In this document: one piece after another, positions 1 through 7,594 of the stretch
Position numbering within the stretch: position 1 is the first letter of the stretch
How the letters are laid out: every line of letters starts with the position of its first letter
Origin: Betaproteobacteria bacterium
GTDB lineage: Bacteria; Pseudomonadota; Gammaproteobacteria; Burkholderiales; SG8-39
Assembly: GCA_016713125.1 (NCBI GenBank)
Contig: JADJPT010000008.1
Span: 1 to 64,000, forward strand
Length of the DNA: 64,000 nt
Direction: 5' to 3'
Translations under genes and position numbers: made by a program
Notes under the pieces: generated by a model
Database searches by the model: none
The model's input: only the letters and a program-made list of their open reading frames with translations
Told to the model about the DNA's origin: nothing

Positions 1-2484
1 AACTGCTCGCCGCCTGGCCGCGCGACTCCGTCACTTATGACGAGATGCTCGACGCCGGGCGCGCGCCGCGCGCGCACTGGCAGACCATGTTCGAGCGCCT
101 CGCGGCCACGCCGGCCGAGTTCATGCGCGAGCGCCTGCAGTGGGTGCAGCGCGAGGTGCGCGAGTCCGGCGTCACTTACAACGTGTACGCCGACCCGCAG
201 GAGACCGACCGGCCCTGGGATCTCGACGTGCTGCCCTTCATCCTGCCGCACGCGGAATGGCAGGGCATCGAGCGGGCGATCGCGCAGCGCGCCACGCTGT
301 TGAACGCCGTGCTCGCCGACGTCTACGGCGAGCAGAAGCTGCTGGCCGACGGCGCGCTGCCGCCGGCGCTCGTCTACGGCCATGCCGGCTTCCTGCGCCC
401 GCTGCGCGGCGCGCAGCCGCCAGGCGGAACCCACCTGCACCTGTACGCCGCCGACCTCGCGCGTTCGCCCGACGGGCGCTGGTGGGTGGTGGCCGACCGC
501 ACCCAGGCACCCTCGGGCGCCGGCTACGCGGTCGAGAACCGGCTGGTCATCTCGCGGGTGTTCCCGGACCTGTTCCGCGATCTCGGCGTGCAGCGCCTGG
601 CCGGCTTCTTCGCCACGCTGCGCGACAGTCTGGCGCGCTGGGCGCCGGCCGATCCGCAACTGGGCAACCGCGCGCCGCTCAGCGGTGCTGCTCACCCCCG
701 GGCCGTACAACGAAACCTATTTCGAGCACGCCTATCTGGCGCGCTACCTGGGTTTTCCGCTGGTCGAGGGGCAGGACCTCACGGTGCGCGACGGCTGCGT
801 GTGGCTGAAGACGCTCTCGGGCCTGCAGCGCGTGCACGTGATCCTGCGCCGCCTGGACGACGATTTCTGCGACCCGCTGGAACTCAAGAACGATTCCACG
901 CTCGGGATCGCCGGCCTGGCCGACGTGGCGCGGCGCGGCAACGTGCTGATCGCCAATGCGCTGGGCTCCAACCTGCTCGAATCCGGCGCGCTGCTCGGCT
1001 TCCTGCCCGCGCTGTCGCGCCGGCTGCTGGGTGAGCCGCTGGCCATGCCTTCGGTGGGCACCTGGTGGTGCGGCGAGCCCGCCGCGCTCGAGGAGGTGGT
1101 GGACAACCTCGGCGAGCTGGTGATCAAACCGGCCTTTCCGCAGATCCGCGGCAGCGCCGTCTTCGGCGAGGATCTCGACGCCGCCGGACGCCGCGCGCTG
1201 GAAGCGAAGCTGCGCGCCGCGCCGCAGGATTTCATCGCCCAGGAACTGGTGCGCTTTTCGCGCGCTCCGGTGTGGGACAGTCAGCAGGCCCGCCAGCTGC
1301 AGGCCTGCGCCGTGGGCCTGCGCGTGTACGCCTGCGCCACGCCCGAAGGTTACGTGGTGATGCCCGGCGGGCTCACGCGCGTGGCCACCGGGCCGGATGC
1401 GCGCGTGCTCTCCATGCAGCGCGGTGGTGCGGCCAAGGACACCTGGGTGCTGTCGGCCGGGCCGGTCGGCAGCTTCAGCCTGCTGCATCGCGCGACCGGC
1501 GTGCAGGACCTGGTGCGCAGCGGCGCCAACCTGTCCAGCCGCGTGGTCGAGAATCTGTACTGGTTCGGCCGCTACTCCGAGCGCTGCGACAACACCGCGC
1601 GCCTGCTGCGCCTGGCGCTCACCCACCTGATCGAAGATGTGTCCGGCGCCGGCGAGGCCAGCTGGGACAGCATCGTCGGGCTGCTGCGCCGGGGCAAGCT
1701 GCTCGGCGAGGAGGAGGGCGAGACCCCGGTCCTCGACGACGTGACCATGATGCGCACCCTGCGGGCCGCCCTGGTCGACGAGGAACGCCCGGGGCTGGCG
1801 GCCGACCTGCGCCAGCTGTTCCGCGTCGCCTCGCAGTTGCGCGAGCGCCTGTCGATGGACAACTGGCGCACCGTGAACCAGCTGGTGCAGGCCTTTGCGG
1901 GTCGGCGCGAGCACACGCTCTCGCTCTCCGACGCGCTGTCCGAGATCGACCGCACCGTGGTTGCGCTGATGACCCTGGCCGGCTTTGCGCTGGACGGCAT
2001 GACGCGCGACGCGGGCTGGCGCTTCCTGTCGCTGGGCCGGCGCATAGAGCGCATGCAGTTCCAGTGCGACGCGCTGGAGCAGGCGCTGTGCGGGCCGGTC
2101 GATGCCGACCTCGACTGGCTGCTGGAGATCGCCGACAGCACCATCACCTACCGTTCGCGCTACATGGCGCGCCCGGAATGGCTGCCGCTGCTCGACCTGC
2201 TGGTGCTGGACGACAGCAACCCGCGCTCGATCGCCTTCCAGTTGAAGGGCCTGCACGATTACCTGGTGCGCCTGGGCAATGCGCTGGGCCCGTGCGGCGC
2301 CGAACTGGCCGCGCCGTACGTGGCCGAACTGGCCGCGCTGGACCCGGTGCGCGACCTGCAGCCCGGGAGCGAGCGGCTGCTCGCGCTGCTGCGCGGCCTG
2401 CACGGCATGAGTTTCGCGCTCTCCGAGGAGCTGGGGCTGCGCTTCTTCAGCCATTCGCTGAACCGCCAGACTTTTGCGACCTGA
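1..2484 (+). CDS. Circularly permuted ATP-grasp / alpha-E fusion protein (5' partial, frameshifted)
   Basis: The reading frame is already open at base 3 and matches the family before the first ATG, so the gene starts upstream of the window. The first part is the circularly permuted ATP-grasp region (DUF404/DUF407 type: VTYNVYADP, LTPGPYNETYFEHAYLAR, KPAFPQIRGS), predicted to ligate a carboxylate to an amine using ATP. From about base 1530 (SRVVENLYWFGRYSERCDNTARLLR) the alpha-E (DUF403) helical domain follows. The N-terminal part reads in frame 3 and the rest in frame 1. The switch falls near base 681, where dropping one base gives a continuous RAPLAVLLTPGPYNE. The transglutaminase-like gene follows 25 bases later, the usual partner of this family. 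The substrate is unknown; a role in peptide or metabolite amide-bond formation is inferred from the family. Confidence 0.85.
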
Positions 2485-2509
2485 GCCGCCGGAAACCGCG
2501 CAGCCGCCC

Positions 2510-3427
2510 ATGGACGCCATACGCTACAACGTCGTGCACGAGACGCTCTACAGCTACGCTTCGCCGGTAGCGCTCTCGCACCAGATGCTGCACCTGACGC
2601 CGCGTGCGCTGCCCTGGCAGCGGCCGCTGGCGCACGCCATTTCCGTCGAGCCGTTCCCCGAAGAGTTCACGCGCGGCACCGACTATTTCGGCAACGCGGT
2701 CTGCCACGCGGTGCTGGTGGCGCCGCACCGCGCGCTGGCGGTGCGCGCCGAATCCACCCTGGAAGTGCTGCCGCGCGAGGATCGCGCGTTGCAGGCCGGC
2801 ACGCCGGCCTGGGATGCGCTGCGCACGCGCCTGCGCGCGCCGCTGGCGCCGGGCGAGGACGCGCAGCGCGCGCAGCTGGGCGCGGCCGAGTTCCTGTACG
2901 AATCGCCCTTCGTGCGCTTCGGCGCCGCGCTGGCCGAGTACGCGCGCACGAGTTTCCCGCCGGCGCGCCCGGTGGCCGAGGCCGCGCTCGACCTGATGCG
3001 CCGCATACACGCGGATTTCGAGTTCGACGCCAGCGCCACGACGCTGGCCACGCCGCTGACCGAGGTGCTCGAGGAGCGCCGCGGCGTATGCCAGGATTTC
3101 GCCCACCTGATGGTGGGCTGCCTGCGCATGCAGGGCCTGGCCGCGCGTTATGTGAGCGGTTACATACTGACCAGCCCGCCGCCGGGCATGCCGCGGCTGA
3201 TCGGCGCAGACGCCTCGCATGCCTGGGCCTCGGTGTGGTGCGGCGCCGAAGCCGGCTGGCTGGATCTCGACCCGACCAACGACAGCGTGGCCGGCCAGGA
3301 GCACATCACACTGGGCTGGGGGCGTGATTTCGGCGACGTCACGCCCATGCGCGGCGTGATCCTCGGCGGCGGCGAGCAGGAACTGGAAGTGCGCGTGACG
3401 GTGAGCCCGCAGACGGTGACCGGCTAG
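2510..3427 (+). CDS. Transglutaminase-like cysteine peptidase family protein
   Basis: A 305-residue protein with an N-terminal transglutaminase-N beta domain (IRYNVVHETLYSYASPV, about residues 4-20) and a transglutaminase core. The catalytic triad is visible as Cys194 (RRGVCQDFAH), His237 (DASHAWASVW) and Asp254 (LDLDPTND). I chose the ATG at 2510 because the family begins at this beta-strand; an upstream in-frame ATG at 2474 lies inside the end of the previous gene. It follows the ATP-grasp/alpha-E gene closely and is probably cotranscribed. In published comparative genomics (Iyer, Aravind and colleagues on amidoligases) these three domains form a recurrent, functionally uncharacterised module, with the transglutaminase fold probably acting as an amidase or peptidase. 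Confidence 0.9.
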   Translation: MDAIRYNVVHETLYSYASPVALSHQMLHLTPRALPWQRPLAHAISVEPFPEEFTRGTDYFGNAVCHAVLVAPHRALAVRAESTLEVLPREDRALQAGTPAWDALRTRLRAPLAPGEDAQRAQLGAAEFLYESPFVRFGAALAEYARTSFPPARPVAEAALDLMRRIHADFEFDASATTLATPLTEVLEERRGVCQDFAHLMVGCLRMQGLAARYVSGYILTSPPPGMPRLIGADASHAWASVWCGAEAGWLDLDPTNDSVAGQEHITLGWGRDFGDVTPMRGVILGGGEQELEVRVTVSPQTVTG

Positions 3428-3439
3428 AATCGACGCACC

Positions 3440-3694
3440 ATGACACGCGCCCTGATTCTCGGCATTGCGATCTTCGTGCTGATCTGGCTCGTGCGCCGCT
3501 CCTTCGCTGCGCGCCGGCCCGGCGCGCCGGACGCCGACGCCAAGGGCGAGTCGGCCGCGAAGGAGCGCGCCTCGATCGAATCCGAGCTGGTGGCCTGCGC
3601 GCATTGCGGCGTGCTGCTGCCGCGCTCCGAGGCGCTGGAGGCCGAGGGCCGGCCCTACTGCAGCCGGGAGCACCTGCGCCTCGGGGCGCGTTAG
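3440..3694 (+). CDS. PP0621-family small membrane-anchored zinc-ribbon protein
   Basis: An 84-residue protein with one N-terminal transmembrane helix (ALILGIAIFVLIWLV, about residues 4-18), a polar linker and a C-terminal metal-binding knuckle (CAHCG at about 53-57, then YCSREH at about 73-78) resembling MYND/TRASH-like zinc ligands. It lies 12 bases after the transglutaminase gene and 11 bases before pilS. In betaproteobacteria this family commonly precedes the PilS/PilR pair, so the position supports the call. Function is unknown. Confidence 0.85.
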   Translation: MTRALILGIAIFVLIWLVRRSFAARRPGAPDADAKGESAAKERASIESELVACAHCGVLLPRSEALEAEGRPYCSREHLRLGAR

Positions 3695-3705
3695 GCCGGC
3701 GCGGC

Positions 3706-5378
3706 ATGCGCGCAACGTCTCCGCAAGCCGTCCAGGCCGCGTACTCGCCGTTCCGCGACTTCGCCGGCCGGGTGCCCGAGTCGTTCTGGGTCTCGCTGGT
3801 GTATTTCAACCTGTACCGCGTGGCGGTTGCCGCGGTGTTTCTCGGCTCGGCGCTGGTCTATCACGACGAACTGACCCTGGGGCAGCACAACCTGCCCATG
3901 TTCCTGACGGTATGCGCGGGCTACCTGGGCATCGCCTGCGCCTTCCAGGCCGGCATGAAGCTGTGGCATGAGCATTTCAACCTGCACCTGACGGTGCATG
4001 CGATGGTCGACATCGTCGCCATCACGCTGCTGATGTACGCCAGCGGCGGCATGAAGAGCGGCCTGGGCGTGATGCTGCTGGTGTCGATCACCGGCGCCTC
4101 GCTGGTGGCGCCGCGGCGCCTGACCTTCCTGTATGCGGCGCTGGCCTCGATCGCCGCGCTGTTCGAGCAGGGCTACTGGATGCTGCTCGAGGAGACGCCC
4201 ACCGGCAGCTTCCTGCAGCCTGCGCTGCTGTCGATCGGCTATTTCGTCACAGCCGGCATCACCGGGCAGCTGGCGCAGCGCGTGGTGGCCAACGAGGAAC
4301 TGGCCAGGAAGCGCGGACGCGAGCTGCAGAACCAGCTGCGCGTGAACCAGCTGGTGATCGGCGACATGCAGGATGGCGTGCTGGTGCTCGACCGCGAGGC
4401 GCGCGTGGTGCAGTCCAACCCGCAGGGCGCGCGCCTGCTGGGCGTCGAGCCGCTGGCCGGCATGGCGCTGGCGCAGGCGCTGCCCGACGCGCTGCCGCAC
4501 TGGCATGCCTGGCGGCACGACCCGGCGGTGGCCGGGCCGGAGCGGCCTTCGGTCTGCGACCTGACCGTGCGCGGGCGCGACCTGCGCCTGCGTTTCATCG
4601 ACACCGGCACCGAGGAGGGTTTCACGGTGGCCTTCGTCGAGGACGTGACGCGCTCGCGCGAGCAGGCGCGCCAGTTGAAGCTCGCCGCGCTGGGCCGCCT
4701 GACGGCCAACATCGCGCACGAGATCCGCAACCCGCTGTCGGCGATCAGCCACGCGGCCGAGCTGCTGGCCGAGGGACAGAACGGCGGCCGGAACGGGGAG
4801 CGGCGCGGCGCGCAGGGCGAGCCGGCGGGCACCGATCTGCAGCGGCTGACGCGCATCATCAATGACAACACGCGCAGACTCGAGCGCCTGGTCTCCGACG
4901 TGCTGCAGCTTAACCGGCGCGATCGCGTCGAAGCCGAGCGCCTGCAGCTCACTACATATATGAAGGGCTTCCTGGAAGAGTTCGCGCGCATCCAGGGGCT
5001 GCCCGCGGAACGCATCGTGTTCGAGTCGGCGCGCGAGGCCTGGGTGCGCTTTGATCGCGGTCACCTGCACCAGGAGCTGTGGAACCTGCTGACCAACGCG
5101 GTTCGCCACGCGAGCGAACGCACCTCGGCGGTGCGCGTGGTGCTGAAGGTGGTGGCGAGTCAAGTAGAATTGAACGTGCTCGACGATGGCCCGGGCGTCG
5201 ATGAGGCCCACCAGGGCCAGCTGTTCGAGCCGTTCTTCACGACCTACAGCGCGGGCACCGGCCTCGGCCTGCCCTGGCCCGCGAGCTGTGCGCCGCCAAC
5301 CGCGCGGTGCTCGAGTACGTGGACGACATGCCCGGCGGACATTTCCGGATCGTGTGTGAGGAGGCGGTGGACGCATGA
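3706..5378 (+). CDS. pilS: Sensor histidine kinase PilS (frameshifted near C-terminus)
   Basis: Membrane kinase of the type IV pilus two-component system; it phosphorylates PilR. The N-terminal ~170 residues hold about six hydrophobic segments, followed by a PAS region (VIGDMQDGVLVLD). The HisKA H-box IAHEIRNPLSA carries His338, and the ATPase domain has an N-box (ELWNLLTNAVRHA), G1 (VLDDGPGV) and LFEPFFTT..GTGLGL. Near base 5272 one C seems missing from a CCC run: as read, the frame runs into unrelated sequence, but one added base restores LARELCAANRAVLEY and a TGA at 5376-5378. That stop overlaps the pilR ATG in an ATGA, strong support that the gene is intact in the organism. Confidence 0.88.
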
Positions 5379-6730
5379 AGCGTGGCGAACGCAGGGAGGC
5401 CGGTCGCGACAGCCAGGTGCTGGTGGTCGACGACGAGCCGGATATCCGCGAGTTGCTCGAACTCACGCTGATGCGCATGGGCGTGGGGGTGGTGAGCGTG
5501 GGCTCGCTGGGTGCGGCCAGGGAGGCGCTGAAGGACGGGCGCTTCGACCTGTGCCTGACCGACATGCGCCTGCCCGACGGCGAGGGGCTGGATCTGGTGC
5601 GCCACATCGCCGGACTGGGCGCCGACCTGCCGGTGGCGGTGATCACCGCCTACGGCAGCACCGAGAATGCGGTCGCCGCGCTGAAGGCCGGCGCCTTCGA
5701 CTACGTTTCCAAGCCGGTGGGCCTGGAGCAGTTGCGCGCGCTGGTGAAGTCGGCGCTGACGCTGCCCGAGCGCGCCGCCGAGGCGCCGCTGGCCGGCCAG
5801 CGCCTGCTGGGCGAAAGTGCGCCGCTGCGCGAGGTGCGCGAGCTGATCGGCAAGCTGGCGCGCACCCAGGCGCCGGTGTATATCTCGGGTGAGTCGGGCA
5901 GCGGCAAGGAACTGGCCGCGCGCCTGATCCACGAGAACGGCGCACGCCGCGACAAGCCCTTCGTGCCGGTCAACTGCGGCGCGATTCCCGAGAACCTGAT
6001 GGAGAGCGAGTTCTTCGGCTACCGCAAGGGGGCCTTCACCGGCGCCGACAGCGACCGCGACGGCTTCTTCCAGGCCGCCGATGGCGGCACGCTGTTCCTC
6101 GACGAGGTCGCCGACCTGCCGCTGGCCATGCAGGTCAAGCTGCTGCGTGCGATCCAGGAAAAGAAGGTGCGCAAGATCGGCGCCACGCAGGAAGACCCGG
6201 TGGACGTGCGCATCATCTCGGCCACCCACCGGAACCTGGCCGAGCAGGTGGAGGCCGGTCGCTTCCGCCAGGACCTGTTCTACCGCCTCAACGTGATCGA
6301 GCTGCGGATGCCGCCGTTGCGCGAGTGCCGCGAGGACGTGGCGGCGATCGCGCAGGCCGTGCTGGCGCGCTTCGCCGCCGGCGGCGGTGCGGCGCCGGCG
6401 CGGCTCTCGCCCAGGGCGCTGGAGGCGCTTGCGGCGCACGATTTCCCGGGCAACATCCGCGAGCTGGAGAACATCCTTGAGCGCGCGGTCGCGTTGTCCG
6501 GCGCGGAGCAGATCGAACCCGAGGACCTGCGCCTCGAACGTCCTGAGCGCGGCGAGGCAGGCAGTACGGGGTCGCTGCCCGACTACCTGGACCGGCTGGA
6601 GCGCGAGGCCATCCTGCAGGCGCTTCGCGACACCGGCTTCAACCGCACGGCGGCGGCGCAGCGCCTGGGCGTGAGTTTCCGCTCGCTGCGCTACCGCATG
6701 CAGCGCCTGGGCGTACGCGAGCAGGAGTAG
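5375..6730 (+). CDS. pilR: Sigma-54-dependent response regulator PilR
   Basis: A 451-residue NtrC-class activator. The receiver domain has the phospho-acceptor Asp63 (LTDMRLPDG) and the conserved Lys in FDYVSKPV. The AAA+ domain has Walker A GESGSGKE (about residue 172), the sigma-54-contacting loop GAFTGA (about 219) and Walker B TLFLDEVADL. The C-terminal Fis-type helix-turn-helix is TAAAQRLGVSFRSLRYRM. The start overlaps the pilS stop by four bases, so translation is coupled. Known family role: activation of pilA and other sigma-54 promoters. No pilin gene lies in this window. Confidence 0.93.
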   Translation: MKRGERREAGRDSQVLVVDDEPDIRELLELTLMRMGVGVVSVGSLGAAREALKDGRFDLCLTDMRLPDGEGLDLVRHIAGLGADLPVAVITAYGSTENAVAALKAGAFDYVSKPVGLEQLRALVKSALTLPERAAEAPLAGQRLLGESAPLREVRELIGKLARTQAPVYISGESGSGKELAARLIHENGARRDKPFVPVNCGAIPENLMESEFFGYRKGAFTGADSDRDGFFQAADGGTLFLDEVADLPLAMQVKLLRAIQEKKVRKIGATQEDPVDVRIISATHRNLAEQVEAGRFRQDLFYRLNVIELRMPPLRECREDVAAIAQAVLARFAAGGGAAPARLSPRALEALAAHDFPGNIRELENILERAVALSGAEQIEPEDLRLERPERGEAGSTGSLPDYLDRLEREAILQALRDTGFNRTAAAQRLGVSFRSLRYRMQRLGVREQE

Positions 6731-6733
6731 GAT

Positions 6734-7276
6734 TTGCTGCACCGCGATGGCTGGTATCGGGGCGCGCGCCGGGTCGACTCTCCCAACTGCGACGCGCGAC
6801 CGGAGGACGCCGCCCCGACGCTGCTGGTGGTGCATGCCATCAGCCTGCCGCCGGGGCAGTTCGGCGGCGATGCCGTCGAGCGGCTGTTCACCAATCGCCT
6901 GGACCCCGACGCGCATCCGTACTACGCCGGACTGCGCGAACTGCGCGTCTCGGCGCACTTCTACATCCGCCGCGACGGCGAGCTGATCCAGTTCGTGCCC
7001 GCGCATCTGCGCGCCTGGCACGCCGGTGCTTCGCTGTGGCGCGGGCGCAGCCGCGCCAACGACTACTCGATCGGCGTGGAGCTGGAAGGCGACGACGCGA
7101 CGCCGTTCGAGTCGGCGCAATACGCGCGCCTGGCCGAACTCGCCGCCGGTCTGGCCGCCACGCTGCCGCTCGTAGATGTTGCTGCGCACAGCGACATCTC
7201 GCCGGGACGCAAGACCGATCCCGGTCCGCATTTCGACTGGCCGCGCTTCCTCGCCCTGCTCGCCCGCGCGCGCTAG
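6734..7276 (+). CDS. ampD: 1,6-anhydro-N-acetylmuramyl-L-alanine amidase AmpD
   Basis: Cytosolic zinc amidase that removes the peptide from anhydro-muropeptides in peptidoglycan recycling. The 180-residue protein has the amidase_2 ligands His34 (LLVVHAIS), His142 and Asp152 (AHSDISPGRKTDPGPHFDW) and the catalytic Glu116 (IGVELEGDD). The only sensible start is TTG at 6734, preceded by AGGAGTAGGA; an ATG a few bases on is out of frame. It starts 3 bases after the pilR stop, the usual betaproteobacterial neighbour order. Confidence 0.93.
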   Translation: MLHRDGWYRGARRVDSPNCDARPEDAAPTLLVVHAISLPPGQFGGDAVERLFTNRLDPDAHPYYAGLRELRVSAHFYIRRDGELIQFVPAHLRAWHAGASLWRGRSRANDYSIGVELEGDDATPFESAQYARLAELAAGLAATLPLVDVAAHSDISPGRKTDPGPHFDWPRFLALLARAR

Positions 7277-7438
7277 CGCGCACCACCCGCCTGGTGTCTG
7301 CGCGTGCATCCGAGGCGCGCCTGCACGCCCGGCAATTTTCCCTCGCGTTGTTCACGATCAACTCGCCGAAGCGCTGTTCGCATGCGCGCATTCCGTGGAA
7401 ATTCGCACACGCGCGTGAATAGCACTTGCAAATTTTCC

Positions 7439-7467
7439 TTGCAATGGCAAAATCGCGGCACTAGAAT
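7439..7467 (+). promoter_or_regulatory. Predicted sigma-70 promoter of nrdAB
   Basis: A -35 hexamer TTGCAA (7439-7444) and a -10 hexamer TAGAAT (7462-7467) are separated by exactly 17 bases. The -10 lies inside the first NrdR-like box, so a bound repressor would block polymerase. The transcript would begin near 7474, giving a leader of about 120 bases. Confidence 0.6.
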
Positions 7468-7473
7468 TAGTTT
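7458..7473 (+). promoter_or_regulatory. NrdR box 1 (candidate)
   Basis: The 12-base core ACTAGAATTAGT (7460-7471) matches the NrdR-box core ACWATATATWGT at 9 of 12 positions and covers the predicted -10. It pairs with box 2, 31 bases away centre to centre. Confidence 0.65.
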
Positions 7474-7488
7474 CGAATCAGGTTGTAA

Positions 7489-7504
7489 GCACTAGATATT
7501 GTGG
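7489..7504 (+). promoter_or_regulatory. NrdR box 2 (candidate)
   Basis: The core ACTAGATATTGT (7491-7502) matches ACWATATATWGT at 11 of 12 positions. Its spacing from box 1, three helical turns, is the classic tandem arrangement for the NrdR repressor of ribonucleotide reductase genes. Confidence 0.75.
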
Positions 7505-7594
7505 TTTTGCCGTAACCAGCCGAACGAACAGCGGCTGCTGAGCAGCGGCGGCGGGACCCGGATGCGACGACAAAAAGACAACGGGAGAGCAACG

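Larger units (their letters stand above)
7277..7594. other. Intergenic region ampD-nrdA (318 bases)
   Basis: No gene is seen. The first ~140 bases show nothing clear. The stretch from about 7420 is AT-rich relative to its surroundings and holds the nrd promoter and the two NrdR-like boxes listed separately. An in-frame ATG at 7499 would lie at the second box and is rejected as the nrdA start. Confidence 0.6.

Noticed and set aside
679..2520. 613-codon open frame on the minus strand opposite the ATP-grasp/alpha-E gene
   Set aside because: It mirrors the codon bias of a high-GC gene on the other strand, with a low-complexity composition and no family motif.
7499..7594. Upstream extension of nrdA to base 7499
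   Set aside because: It lies on the second NrdR-like box, has no ribosome site, and the added residues do not resemble NrdA.
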